Shown: positions 38,482 to 49,537, counted from the first letter of the stretch. The stretch is DNA of 64,000 nucleotides from Flaccisagitta enflata (GCA_965153355.1 OZ231127.1:55180001-55244000); one strand, 5' to 3'. Notes: generated by a model not told the origin, from the sequence alone. Program-made: numbers and translations.

Positions 38482-38653
38482 AAACAAGGCCGGATACACG
38501 GCCAATACCAGTCGCGGACGGGTGGGCAGGGGCGGAAATGCGCGTTTTCAGACTTTCCAACTCGATCACCACGGACCGACCAACCGACCAACCAACCGAC
38601 CAACGGACGGACGGACAAAGCCTCTTATAGAGTCGCTTGTCCACGACTAAAAA
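38482..38653 (+). mobile_element. Hairpin element
   Basis: AAACAAGGCCGGATACACGG, subterminal AGTCGCGGAC, (ggac)n, then 'agagtcgcttgtccacgact' plus AAAAA. Confidence 0.75.
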
Positions 38654-38681
38654 GAGTCAGGCTGGTTGTGTTCAGGTTTGA

Positions 38682-38684
<3 letters not shown>

Positions 38685-38760
<76 letters not shown>

Positions 38761-38789
38761 TCTCTCTCTCGCTCTCGCTCTCGCTCTCG

Positions 38790-38827
<38 letters not shown>
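38685..38827. repeat. (TG)n followed by (CT)n/(GCTCTC)n microsatellites
   Basis: TG run to about 38759, then CT with GCTCTC interruptions. It sits just past the 3' side of the minus-strand GPCR frame. Confidence 0.95.
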
Positions 38828-38830
<3 letters not shown>

Positions 38831-38894
38831 TTTCCTAATACATGGCTTGAATACATGGCCAAACTTATCAAACTCCATTTCTGTATTTCTCTTA

Positions 38895-40592
38895 CTAGAT
38901 ACCTTTTAATATTGAAACCGTATGATGTGCTTGGTCATGTCCGTAGCAACTTTGCAGTGAAGGGAGTCCATCGTCGTAGCTGGACAACGTATAAGCCGAT
39001 TGTGCGAGCCAAATTCCATGCGGTAGTTGGCAGACCATGAAAATAATCAATATGTTGATACAAATGATGGTGATATTCCGCTGATTTTTGCCGTTATTGT
39101 CATGAGATTGGTTTAATTGCGCCACGGAACTTTCGATATTTGTTCTACGATTCCTAGATTTCAGCCAATCAGTTCTGAAACAGCAAAGACGTGTCATTTT
39201 TGTCTCGGCAGCGACAGCTTCGACGGAACTCGTGCTTATCATTTCAGAAGTAGAGTTACAATTAGGAAACGCCCTATTGATTGCGGTATCTTTGTCATTC
39301 GGCAAGTAGGACCCGCCTGGCCGATAATCATTGACGGGTACAATACAACCGCTAATAATCTTTATTTCTTCATTATCAACGATACTTTTTGCGCCGTCGT
39401 TGTCATTCTCTTTTGGATCCACGGCGTATTTTCCACGGTTGTCGATGTTTGTATCTTTTTCGAGTTGGTCACGCTCAACTGGATTGTCTCTGCGGCCGTC
39501 ATCGACGCAACTCACGGTTGTGAAATGTCTCCTTCCTGCCCCCAATTCGGGGCCCAAACTCGCCTCACGATTCATCTTCACGAAAACGAAAATGATTCTA
39601 GTCGTTTGATAAATAATGATAATCCACGGAAGACCGTATTTGAAGAGAAGATGGAACCAAAACCGATAAAACAGTAAGTAACAAGGGTTTTCCCGCAATG
39701 GAGTCTGAACGGCTTCGGCGCACCACCATTCGTTACTGCGGTCGTCGTCGTCGTCGTCATCACTCCGATCATCGTCGAAGTAACTTCGGCGAGGACCTCG
39801 AACACCGCTGCCACTATCAGCGTGGTAAACAGTTATGTCATATTCGAGGAGATAAGAGACGGAACAAATCACAGAGACGACGAAGACGACGATTGCTCCG
39901 ATGGTCATACGCTTCTTCGTTCTCTTCCGCGGCGCGTGAAAAGGTTGACAAAAGAAGACGAATCTCTCGTAAGAAAGCACGCAGTGAATCCACTGATGCG
40001 CGAAGATCGACACTTGTTCGAAAAAGTAGGAGAATTTGAACAGGAACGGGTACACTCGCGTCCAGAAGAAGTCGTAACTGTCGACGAGATCCGCGACGCT
40101 GCAACTGCTCGTCGACAGAGAGGTTGACGAGGAAGAGGTCGTCGACGAAGAAGCTGACGATGTCGTCGACGAAGTCATTGTTGAGGCGGCGATGATGGCG
40201 GGGAAAATGTATCGTTGGAATTCGGCGAAAGCGACGACGACGTTCATCGTTTCGATCGCCAGCAGCACTGTCGCCGTCACTGCGACGCCGTTGCCGCCGC
40301 TGCCACCGATGACGCCGCTATTGCTGCTTCCGCGGCTGCTTTTCGTTAGGCGCCGCCAAACAATGAGTGACGCGCAGCTGCAGACGACGCCGAGTATAAA
40401 GATGGTACAGCCGACGGTGGCAAACATCAGATGGTACAAATGCAAAGACAGGCAAGAAGAAGAAGACGAAGAAAAAGAAGAAGAAGAAGAAGAAAAAGAA
40501 GAAGAAGAAGAAGAAGAAGAAGAAGAAGAAGAAGAAGAAGAAGAAGAAGAAGAAGAAGAAGAAGAATATTCCACCAAAAAATCGTTATTCAT
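38895..40592 (-). CDS. Class A (rhodopsin-like) neuropeptide-type GPCR, last helix missing
   Basis: A 565-codon frame. After a poly-Ser N-terminus (about residues 10-48) come TM1 (~55-80), TM2 (~103-132), a Thr/Ser-rich loop, and TM3 with the YP...F segment and SYERF in place of E/DRY, followed by FFCQPFHAP. Then TM4 (~225-247), an Asp-rich loop with WWC, TM5 with LLFKYGLPWIIIIYQ, a very long third intracellular loop (~350-495) and TM6 with MVCQLPHGIW. The pattern is closest to FMRFamide/thyrotropin-releasing-type invertebrate receptors, which couple peptide binding to G proteins at the plasma membrane. The frame stops 40 residues after TM6, so TM7 with NPxxY is absent. A donor-like AAAAG|GTATCT just before the stop could splice to a TM7 exon not found here. 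There is no Cys at the usual top of TM3. The start within the Ser microsatellite is uncertain. Confidence 0.8.
   Translation of the reverse strand: MNNDFLVEYSSSSSSSSSSSSSSSSSSSSSSSFSSSSSSFSSSSSSCLSLHLYHLMFATVGCTIFILGVVCSCASLIVWRRLTKSSRGSSNSGVIGGSGGNGVAVTATVLLAIETMNVVVAFAEFQRYIFPAIIAASTMTSSTTSSASSSTTSSSSTSLSTSSCSVADLVDSYDFFWTRVYPFLFKFSYFFEQVSIFAHQWIHCVLSYERFVFFCQPFHAPRKRTKKRMTIGAIVVFVVSVICSVSYLLEYDITVYHADSGSGVRGPRRSYFDDDRSDDDDDDDRSNEWWCAEAVQTPLRENPCYLLFYRFWFHLLFKYGLPWIIIIYQTTRIIFVFVKMNREASLGPELGAGRRHFTTVSCVDDGRRDNPVERDQLEKDTNIDNRGKYAVDPKENDNDGAKSIVDNEEIKIISGCIVPVNDYRPGGSYLPNDKDTAINRAFPNCNSTSEMISTSSVEAVAAETKMTRLCCFRTDWLKSRNRRTNIESSVAQLNQSHDNNGKNQRNITIICINILIIFMVCQLPHGIWLAQSAYTLSSYDDGLPSLQSCYGHDQAHHTVSILKGI
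40456..40566. repeat. (GAA)n microsatellite coding poly-Ser
   Basis: Triplet repeat; on the minus strand it is the TCT Ser run of the GPCR frame. Confidence 0.9.
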
Positions 40593-40733
40593 GTTCTTAT
40601 CTGCGGTCTTGCTGTCTCTTTGAATTCAAGGCAAATACATCGAATAAGTTGTTGGCTTTTTTCTCCGGATTTTGGTAGTTGGTACTACTGTCGCTATTGT
40701 CGTGATTATAAATGCAAGTATTTTTGCTTTGTT

Positions 40734-40808
40734 GTTTTTGTTTTTGTTTTTGTTTTTGTTTTTGTTTTTGTTTTTGTTTTTGTTTTTGTTTTTGTTTTTG
40801 TTTTTGTT
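40734..40808. repeat. (TTTTTG)n microsatellite
   Basis: About 12 perfect hexamers immediately upstream of the GPCR frame. Confidence 0.95.
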
Positions 40809-41183
40809 GAAAAGCTTTTTCGAGTCCCGAGTGAGAACTTTTCTTTTCCTTTATGAATTTGTTTTCCCTTCTTGCAGTTCTTTTTTGTTCGTCTCACTTG
40901 TGGATAACTGAGATAACTGAGAATAAACAGAGAAAATTTGACATAGTTCCCCGGACTCTTGAGGATCATCTTGACCATAAAGACAGAATCGTTGGTAACT
41001 TTTATGCACCGCCTGGAATATACCAATTGATATCACTTTGGTTGGAAAACAGTCACAGGTGGAAACCGCATTTCCAACGAAGTTCTATTTTTAAATCTTG
41101 GCTTATTTTTAGCTCGTAAGCTTATTACCTTGTTAGCTTATCTCTGAAAAAATGTTGCGTTTAAAGGCAGTTTTTCTCTTTTT

Positions 41184-41390
41184 AGGCGCGTGCCAGCGAC
41201 TCTAAAACGCGGATTTCTGTTGGTCGGTCCGTCCGTCCGTAATTCTATCTGTATCATTTATCTTTTTAGCGACTATGGACGGTTTTTGCATTGCTGCTCC
41301 TGCCAAACTGCTTGGTTAGCCTTTTTGATCACGGCCCTTGCAGTGCCCCTTGAAATTGAGTTCAGTAACACACATTCGGTGGGTTAATTG
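41184..41390 (-). mobile_element. Degenerate hairpin element
   Basis: 'tttttaggcgcgtgccagcg' then 'act', 'ggtcggtccgtccgtccgt', 'ctgctcctgcc'. The far end is decayed. Confidence 0.5.
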
Positions 41391-41423
41391 TTTTTTTCTC
41401 TGGTTAGCTTGAGCAGTTTTGTA

Positions 41424-42183
41424 CACCGTCTTAAGATCGAATTGAAAAATGTTAAACCTTTATAATTCCCAAACTACTTGGCAAAAAATCTTCAAATTTT
41501 CAGCAAACATTGCTGACATATGACGGTTTTGTTATGCAAAAGCTTAGATATAGATACTGATTAATTGGGGTAAACCAAAACACTGAAAGAATCAGCATTT
41601 TTAAGCCATGGTAAATTTTTCCTCCGCTTTTTTCGTAGGAGCTGTCTTTTTCTTCTTGTCATTTTCAAACAAATCAAACTAAAATGTTGGGATTGGTATA
41701 AAATCATTAGAAACTAGTAATAGAAAACACATTCTTTTGAAATTAAAACAAAAATTGGATACTCAATGGGATTTTCACAAATTTTGGGTGATTTTTGAGA
41801 ATTGTTAATGGCAAACATGGAAAATCAATAAATTTCTTTCAAAACTAATGAAACTCATTACATTTTCAAGCAAAATGGAAGTGGAAATGGAAGTGAAGTA
41901 TGTTCATCATTAGTCTGTTAGTGTTTTTGGGGTTCCAGTTCAATTAGTTCAGCAGCATAAGACAGCTTCTTCCAAAAAAGGTGGGAAAAGGTTTATTTTG
42001 CTTCAAAAAATGACCGTTTTTTCTGGGTTTTGCTGTACCTCAATCATTCAGTATCATATCTAAGGTTTTGCATAACAAAACCGTCACATGTTAGCAATGT
42101 TCACTGAAAGTTTGAAGACTTTTTGCACAGTAGTTAAGGAGTTATAAAGGTTTAACATTTTTCAAATCGATCTAAAGACGGTG
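41424..42183. mobile_element. 760-bp foldback element with ~150-bp arms, TA duplication
   Basis: CACCGTCTTAAGATCGA on the left against TCGATCTAAAGACGGTG on the right, TA on both sides. The arms continue inward (gttaaacctttataa; atatgacggttttgttatgc) for about 150 bp. No ORF. Confidence 0.85.
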
Positions 42184-43097
42184 TAGAGGCGTATCTAAAT
42201 TAACTTAACATGGGTGCAAAAAATACCAACACAGTCAATTCAGAAGGCAACAAACGGACGCATCCGTATGATCCATTGTGAGCTAGATATAATCGTCTTT
42301 GTCGAATCAATTTTTTCCCGATCATTTGTCAAGTATGTGTCAAGTGGCGAGATTACAGCTTTACTGAAATTCAATCTTACGCTTTTATACGAAACAAAAA
42401 CGTCACCAAAACTTATCGAGCTTGTAAGTTGTAGTGTTCTAAGTCTAAATCATCAGTGCATCTTTTCAAATTTTCATTGTCTGCATTCCATATTTGGGAA
42501 TACATTTTTTGTTCTGTTTTCATTTTTTTGAATGGATATCCAGCGAATTTATTTGGTATCAATGAAGACATTCAGCTTGTAATTTGTCATTATGAGGAAT
42601 CTTCAATCAGTTATGAAGTTTTAACGATCATTTCAATGATTGTAAAATGTCACATTTACGTCACAGCGGTGATTTTGTGTAGTCTGGGCTCGATAAGGAA
42701 AGAAACCGGATCGCTTCTATTTTTACGGATAAACGGATAAAGAACTGAGGTTTATTTGCATCTGAATGCTTTTGTCAGGAGATCTCATTTTCATGTTTCG
42801 CTTCGCTAAAACTCTCTTTGGTCCAGGACAAATCTAACCGGTTCGTCTGACAATATGCTTTATTTCACGGACAATTTACATTTTGTCCTAGTTCATTTCT
42901 CCTTACCTGCCTCCTAGCTACGGCCCCCTCATTTTGGCATAATTACGCGCGGTAGTATGCCCATTATTTCAGAGAACTGATGAAGTAAAAGTACAGCAAA
43001 ATACTTATCTCGTAGTGAATGGGTCATCTAAAATGGATTACAAACATATTATCTAAGACTTTATTCTTAGTGCTTCGGTGATTGAGTCCTTCTTTCG
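42184..43097. other. Non-coding stretch
   Basis: No supported gene; frames of 94-105 codons overlap each other and lack domains. Confidence 0.35.
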
Positions 43098-43386
43098 CAA
43101 GGCCGGATACAGTTGTGGACGGTATAACAAGGGCAGCAAATCCAGTAATGCAAAAAAATTTTCAATCAAAAATTGTTGAGGAAAGAGGGACCAACTGACC
43201 AAGTAACAGACCGACTGACCGACCAAACAACGCGAATGAAAATAGTTGAAAACGAGCCAAACATGAAATTATATCATGGATGGAAGGACAGACTGAAGAG
43301 GTCATATCATGGATGGACGGACAGATTGATGAGATTGACCGACAACTTTTAGACTAGAGTCTAGAATCGCGTGCAGGCGACTAAAA
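43098..43386 (+). mobile_element. Hairpin element, long diverged copy
   Basis: 'caaggccggatacagttgtg' then 'gacgg', 'gaccgactgaccgacc', ending 'agaatcgcgtgcaggcgact' plus AAAAG. Confidence 0.5.
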
Positions 43387-43562
43387 GTAGTTAGGTACAT
43401 GCGTACATACTTTTTCGGACTCAACGAGGGATTTAACGATCAATAAAGATTATAGAGGTTTATGAAAAGTTTCTCTGTTGAGAATCCATATGAATTCGGA
43501 TTCTTGAAGAAGTTGAGAACCTTCGCTACTTTGGTTTGAGCGGAGTGTGGAGAAATAGGATG

Positions 43563-43995
43563 AATGACTGAATGAATGATTAAATGATTGAATGAATGAA
43601 TGAATGAATAAATGAATAAATAAATGAATGAATGAATGAATGAATGAATGAATGAATGAATGAATGAATGAATGAATGAAGGAATAGAAGAACGGATGGA
43701 TTAGGAAATGAAGGAAGTAATGAAAATAGGAATGAAAGAATGAATGGACAACGAATTAATGAAACGACTAAATGAATGAATGAATGAATGAATGAAAAAA
43801 TGAATGAATGAATGAATAAATGAACGATTGAATGAATGAATGAATGGACGAATGAATGAATGGACGAATGAATGAATGGACGAATAGCTGAATGAATGAA
43901 TGAAGGAATGAGTAAATAGATGGATGAATAAGTGAATCAATGGATTGATGGTTGGATGAATGAATGAATGAATGAATGAATGAATGATGGAATGA
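43563..43995. repeat. (TGAA)n array
   Basis: Tetranucleotide array with point variants; another patch lies at 45056-45125. His/Ser/Phe/Ile-rich minus-strand frames are artefacts. Confidence 0.95.
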
Positions 43996-44414
43996 ATAAT
44001 TGAAAAATGAATCATAAAATGGGCAAGACATGACCAAAACAAAAAGAAACGAACCAACGAAACTATCAGCTCTTATTCCGAAGGTAGTTTGTACAATGTT
44101 TTGACTTGTCAAAACCGAAATCGTGGAATATTTTGGGGACTCGGGGAAAATATCTTGACAATTCTTTAACATTATCCTATAAGAATAAAGATACCCACCA
44201 CACTTCCCCGACGATGTCATTACAATCGGGTCCGAAGCGGTAGTCGATAATTAAAAGAATGTTGCCTTAAAATATTCGCTTATTAACTTCTCGCTTGCGA
44301 TTCGATTCAAACTTCAAGCAAATGAAAATGTTTCCACGTTGAAGCTTCTTCGATTCGCGTTCATTTTGATTATAGCGATGGGTTTACATTACAAATGTAA
44401 TCCTTGTAACACAA
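43996..44414. other. Non-coding stretch
   Basis: Nothing supported; short single-copy-looking sequence. Confidence 0.35.
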
Positions 44415-44600
44415 TTTTTAGTGGCATGCATGCGACTCTACAACCCGCTATGTCAGTCGGTCCGTTGTTCCGTTGTCCGGTAGGTTACATTTTGCTTTTT
44501 CGGCATTACCGCTCCTGCCCAAATACTTGGTTGGCCTATTTCATCACTGCCCCTGCCCACCCACACGCGACTTTGGTAGCCGTGTATCCGGCCTTGTTTT
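44415..44600 (-). mobile_element. Hairpin element
   Basis: 'ttttagtggcatgcatgcga' then 'ct', 'ctcctgcccaaatacttgg', CACACGCGACTTTGG, 'ccgtgtatccggccttgttt'. Confidence 0.7.
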
Positions 44601-44612
44601 TTTGCGACAAAG

Positions 44613-44729
44613 ATTGCATCAAGCACTATTCAACAAACCACGAAGCAGCGGAAATTTCCAGAGCGCCGTTCATCAGAGTTGTCTGCCAAGATTGTGAAAG
44701 ACACTACAACGAAAAAAGATCTTACAGAG
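44613..44729 (+). CDS. Candidate internal exon, unknown gene
   Basis: A 39-codon phase-0 segment between 'gcgacaaag' and a donor GAG|gtaaca, reading IASSTIQQTTKQRKF... to KKDLTE. Hydrophilic, disordered-looking, with base composition unlike the flanking transposons. The acceptor is poor. It might belong to a plus-strand gene with the 47078 exon, but phases do not match in this frame. Confidence 0.2.
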
Positions 44730-44771
44730 GTAACAATATGAGGATGTCAGCAATTGCAATTGCGTATTTTT

Positions 44772-44908
44772 TTTTTAGTCGCTCCGCAAAAACCCAGTAA
44801 ACTGTGGACGGATGGACGGTCAAATATTTTTGAATTACGAGCGTTTTTTGCAACACGGCCCCTGCCCAACCGTCCGCGACTGTCCTGCCGTGTATCCGGC
44901 CTTGTTTT
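44772..44908 (-). mobile_element. Short hairpin element, hairpin eroded
   Basis: 'ttttagtcgctccgcaaaaa' start, GTCCGCGACTGTCC near the end, 'ccgtgtatccggccttgttt'. Confidence 0.6.
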
Positions 44909-45040
44909 GAGTCGCTCCGCAAAAAAAAGTAAAGTGTGACGGACGGATGGACGGACGGACACACAGACGGACCAACCAACGGATGGACGAATTGATAGAC
45001 CGACAAAGCGGGGTGTAGTCGCATATCAAGCGACTAAAAA
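44909..45040 (+). mobile_element. Hairpin element joined tail to tail with the previous copy
   Basis: Starts 'gagtcgctccgcaaaaaaaa' directly after the neighbour's end; (gacgg)n; ends 'agtcgcatatcaagcgact' plus AAAAA. Confidence 0.6.
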
Positions 45041-45217
45041 TTGTATTGCAATTTTCGAATGAATGAATGAATGAATGAATGAATGAATGAATGAATGAAT
45101 GAATGAATGAATGAACGAATGAAGAGTTGAATGAAAATATGAATAAAAGAAGGATAAAATGCATGAATGCTTGATGGAAAACATAGAAATGAGAATGATA
45201 AGAATGCCCGTTTCGTA

Positions 45218-45500
45218 TTTTTAGTCGCGTGTACGCGACTCTACAACCCACTTTGTCCGTCGGTCGATCGGTCGGACGTTTGGTCGGTCGGTCGGACGTT
45301 TGGTCGGTCGGTCGGTTGGTCGGTCGGTCGGTCGGTCGGTCGGTCGGTCGGTCGGTCGGTCGGCCGGTCCCATTTTACTTTTTTTTTTATCATTTATTTT
45401 TTTGACTTCACTGCTTCTGCCCAAATAGTCCAGTGACCTCAAATATAGCCCCTGCCCACCCCCACGCGACTTCGGTAGCCGTGTATCCGACCTTGTTTTT
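45218..45500 (-). mobile_element. Hairpin element with long (GGTC)n
   Basis: Hairpin AGTCGCGTGTACGCGACT, an expanded 'cggtcggtcggtcggt' run to about 45366, subterminal CCACGCGACTTCGG, end 'ccgtgtatccgaccttgttt'. Confidence 0.75.
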
Positions 45501-46298
45501 AGAAAGACGTGAACGATTAACCAACAGAGCGTGACCAACCGAACAACCAACGGACAAACACTTATTTTATTTGGTGCGTAGGTGCTTCTAAAAAGGACAA
45601 TTACGAAGTAGCTTATGGGTTGAGGTACAGAAATTGTGCGGTATTAATTTATACAATTTTTATTAGCTGCGTCGCGTTAGAAGCAAAAGTTCCAAAGACA
45701 ACATAAAAAGAAAACTAACGCCAAAGTTCGACAGTGACTTGTGGATTGTCAAACAATTGCGTGACCAAATTTTCTAAATCATCTCATTTTTACAGAAGGA
45801 ACCATTGCAAGAGTTGTGGAGGGAGCAAAATTGTAGCACCCCCCCTTCAGCTTATACTACTGCTTAGATTTTTTTATTATGGTTTGTGGTTAAAGAGTAT
45901 GAATTCTCAACAATTTTATTCTCAGGTGATTTGTTGATTTTTAGTTAAATGGGCGACAATTATTTTCCCTTATCTGTTTGATAAGTATTAGTATTTTAGA
46001 TTTGACTTAGAATGGATATTTGCTCAGTTAGTTTTGCTATATGCAAAACTAGGAGTAATGTGCATAATAACTCTTCTATATTTTTCAGTTTGATATTGTT
46101 CCACCTGTCATACTTTAGGTAAATACGAAATTTTTCATCAAGGCGAATTTTAAAATTCCTTGAAAAACCTTTCCAAATCTTTAGTTTTTTCCATGTTTGG
46201 GGGATTTAAAAATGCTCAATTTTAGCACAAAAATGTCAACTATGGAGATTCCGGGAGGAGTCTCAAAAAAAGCTTAGAAAGAAAAATTGGTCTTTACG

Positions 46299-46950
46299 TC
46301 AGGGTGCAATCGAAGACAAAATTTGATCAGTCAACATGTTTTTTAGGCAATATAATAAACATTGTTAATTCAAATATTTCATAAATAAACAAAGCCGAAT
46401 ACACGGCTAATACCAGTTGCGGACGGGGGGGCAGGGGCGGAAATGCGCGTTTTCACACTTTCCAACTCGATCACCACGGACCGACGGACCCACGGACGGA
46501 CGGACGGACAAAGCCCCTTATAGAGTTGCGTGTCCGCAACTAAAAATGATTTGTTTGTTTAAAATATTTTAGCATTATAAATTATTTTTGTCTAAAGTAA
46601 CCGTGAAATGTAGAGATAAATGTAAAAAAGAAAATTTTAAGAAAAATGTTATTTTATAATCTGACATGTCTTTGGTAAAATTACAGCTTTGCATTGAGAT
46701 TCAAAAATTGAGATTTTTAAAAACGTGGCGTTTTTTCAAAGACTAGTAAGATGAGGGCCATATGTTTAGAAATGCAAAATTTTACATTGAGAAGCAAAAT
46801 AACAATTTTACCCAACAATTTTAAGAACTTTTCCTCATTTTTTGGAGAAGTATAAGATTTTTCATTTCAAAACTTATTACCTACTACAAAATTATATATA
46901 ACAATTTATTGTGACTGAAAATCAAATTTTGTCTTCATTTGCACCCTGAC
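46299..46950. mobile_element. Inner inverted-repeat element
   Basis: Arms 'gtcagggtgcaatcgaagac' and 'aaaatttgat' match, inverted, 'atcaaattttgtcttcattt' and 'gcaccctgac'. Confidence 0.65.
46388..46546 (+). mobile_element. Hairpin element with compensatory change
   Basis: Subterminal AGTTGCGGAC and terminal hairpin AGTTGCGTGTCCGCAACT share the same C-to-T change relative to other copies; (ggac)n before the hairpin. Confidence 0.75.
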
Positions 46951-47077
46951 TTAAAGTATAGATCGCTGTCTGCAAAAAACTTAAGGAAACATCAATGTAA
47001 GGTGTAAGGGGGGGTGCTAAATTTCTTGGTCTCTCAACACCTTTCATACTGGTTCCTTCTGTATTTGATTTCAACAG

Positions 47078-47367
47078 GTCAAGCTTTGACGTCTCAAAGC
47101 TCCCGCATCATTTCTCCCGTTTGCCCAGTTACCACGCCGAGGCAATCTTTTGACGCCACCGCAAGTACTGTTAACGGGTTAGCCAGCAGCACCGGGACAA
47201 CTGAAAACTCCGTGTCATCACAACGGTCAACAAAAACAACGGCGCGTAAACGGCAACAAGCTCTTAACAAGTCAGCTTCACATGTGCGCAAGTCATCCTT
47301 TGGAAGCGGAAGGAACAATCATCATGTCGATACAAGCGCCCGGAACTGCCTCACCGGAAATGTGTGA
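47078..47367 (+). CDS. Candidate C-terminal exon, Ser/Thr/Arg-rich
   Basis: Follows acceptor 'tttgatttcaacag' and reads about 95 codons in the frame QALTSQSSRIISP... RKSSFGSGR... to a TGA at 47365. It is low-complexity and positively charged, consistent with a disordered tail. A second frame is open from about 47191 to beyond 47450 (...MCESSDLVERGG...), so the frame is not settled. GC content rises above the flanks. Unrecognised; possibly the end of the same gene as the 44613 candidate. Confidence 0.3.
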
Positions 47368-47511
47368 ATCATCAGATTTGGTTGAAAGAGGAGGAAAAGA
47401 GGAGAAGAAGGGGGAGGAGAGAACTGAAACTAGTCATCCAAGGATCGCACATGGTCAGCGGTACCCGATGCCCTGCTTGGAGTGATCAAGTAAAGTAGTG
47501 GACTGAGAGCA

Positions 47512-48152
47512 GGGCAGCGGCCCCAAAGGGCCAATGTCCTGTAGGACACAGGGGGTAATTTCCAGACGTCCTGAGGGGGAATATATCAGGCCTAAGAGAG
47601 ATTTGAGGTTTAGGGGGAAGATTTTAGGCCTGAAGATTAGATATGAGATCCAGGGGTAGGCTTGAGGCATTAGGGGCAGATTGGAGGCCTGGAGGGCTGA
47701 TTTGAGGCCTGGAATGCTGATTTTAGGGCTGGAGAGCAGATTTGAGGCCTGGAGAGCTGATTTGAGAGCTGATTTGAGGCCTGGAGGGCTGATTTGAGGC
47801 CTGGAGGGCTGATTTGAGGCCTGGAGGGCTGATTTGAAGCCTGGAATGCTGATTTTAGGGCTGGAGAGCAGATTTGAGGCCTGGAGAGCTGATTTGAGAG
47901 CTGATTTGAGGCCTGGAGAGCAGATTTGAGGCCTGGAGAGCTGATTTGAGAGCTGATTTGAGGTCTGGAGGGCTGATTTGAGGCCTGGAGGGCTGATTTG
48001 AGGGCTTAGAGGGCCTAAATCAGGCCTGAGAGTGAGGATTTTAGGCCTCGATGGCCAATAGGGGGGGGGGACGGAAGGACGGACGGACGGACGGACGTCT
48101 GGAAATTACCCCCTGTGTCCTACAGGACATCGGCCCTTTGGGGCCGCTGCCC
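47512..48152. mobile_element. 641-bp element: ~60-bp inverted ends around a 20-bp minisatellite
   Basis: Left GGGCAGCGGCCCC...GGACACAGGGGGTAATTTCC, right mirror image ending GGGGCCGCTGCCC. The core is (gcctggagggctgatttgag)n from about 47620 to 48010, then (ggac)n beside the right arm. Confidence 0.85.
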
Positions 48153-48363
48153 AAAAAGGAGACGTTGTTGAGTTCAACGAAAAGCCGTCTGTGAGAATCG
48201 ATCAGGAATCCTCTTCACCGGGAAAGTTCTTGACGTTTCGATGGGAAATCATGCATGAATCGGAAAATAGGCACAGCGTCTGATTTAGCAAGTCAAGGTG
48301 GTTACGTTAAATCTTCTGTTTTACTTAAATTTGCAGTATTTTGTTTCTTAGTTTGACATGCTA

Positions 48364-48974
48364 TAGGGGGCGCTAATTAGAGGGTGAAAGAGTTAATGAC
48401 ATTTTTCAATTCTATAAGCACCCCGGGCTTGGGTGCTTTGCATAGCAAAAGTTGGTTATTTCTTTTCGCCCTCTTTACCTAATGTGGAGTGACTAATTTT
48501 AAAACCCTTACCATTTTTGTTTTATCAAAAATCGTTCATCTTCCGATTTTTAGAAAATTGCTTTTGAGGATCTAATTTGCATAATGCAGTGGGATAAAAC
48601 AATATGCTGACATTGTTTGAATCAGCTTTTATAATTTTCTACTTTTCATAGAATTGCAATTCTGCCTTTTCATTTGCTCTTTCATAACTTATGTTCTGAT
48701 ATTTTAGTTTATTTTTACATACATCATGATTTTTGAAAACAAATAATTATCCTTTTTGTAACAAAACTACACAGGATTTTGCTTAATTCTGGGAAATCAG
48801 TGGAAACTTTAGGGCCAAAACAAAAACGGAAGATGAAGGAATTTTGAAAAAAGGAAAATGGCCATCTTCATGATTTTCGCTCCTCCACATTACTTAAGTA
48901 GGGTGAAGGGATACTCCCAACTTTTGCTATGTGAAGCACCCAAACCCCGGGCGCTAATTAGAGGAAACACGGTA
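48364..48974. mobile_element. Inverted-repeat element, GCGCTAATTAGAGG ends
   Basis: 'gggggcgctaattagagggt' then, inward, 'gcaccccgggcttgggtgct'; the right side mirrors it ('agcacccaaaccccgggcgc'). Relative of 6607-6952. Confidence 0.6.
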
Positions 48975-49033
48975 ACCAAGATAAATGATGCCTCTTTGAT
49001 GAGGGTAGTGGAATGAACAACAAAACGACATTA

Positions 49034-49035
<2 letters not shown>

Positions 49036-49106
<71 letters not shown>
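49036..49106. repeat. (GAAA)n microsatellite
   Basis: About 17 perfect units. Confidence 0.97.
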
Positions 49107-49537
49107 CATAATGGATTCACAAACAGGCACTTGTATTAATTCTCATCTTGTTACAGGTATGGCAATCGTCTTTTTGGGCGCCAAATTTGAGTAAACATTC
49201 TTCGAGGCCCATTGACGTCTGGATGAGCCTGTGACATTTGGATTATTCTCAGAGTCGGACGTCTCAATGGCGAAGGCCCCCGGGCGCGAAGCGCGCGCTG
49301 TTTTCTCTGACTAGAAAGATTCGGACGTCCCAAAAGCGAAGATAAATGTCACAATAGAAATAAAGACAGATGTCACAAAAGTAAAAACTGCCTTTGCGCC
49401 AAACATGCGACCCGGGGACAGAAAGGGACAGAGTCATCCATGCTTCCTGACATTTAGATGTCACAACAACGTGAAATGCAAGCATAGTGTCAATAGCAAT
49501 GATACACATCACAGTTTATAGTCAAAAGTCACATTAT
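49107..49537. other. Non-coding stretch
   Basis: Degenerate 'gacagatgtcacaa'-like units near 49345-49380 but no supported gene. Confidence 0.35.

Larger units (their letters stand above)
45793..47061. mobile_element. 1.27-kb MITE, CAGAAGGAACC ends, carrying nested insertions
   Basis: Same ends and TA duplication as 635-1034. Inside it 46299-46950 has its own inverted arms, and inside that lies a hairpin element (46388-46546). Confidence 0.8.

Noticed and set aside
39117-40856. Several plus-strand frames opposite the GPCR
   Set aside because: Antisense shadows of the receptor frame and its triplet repeats.
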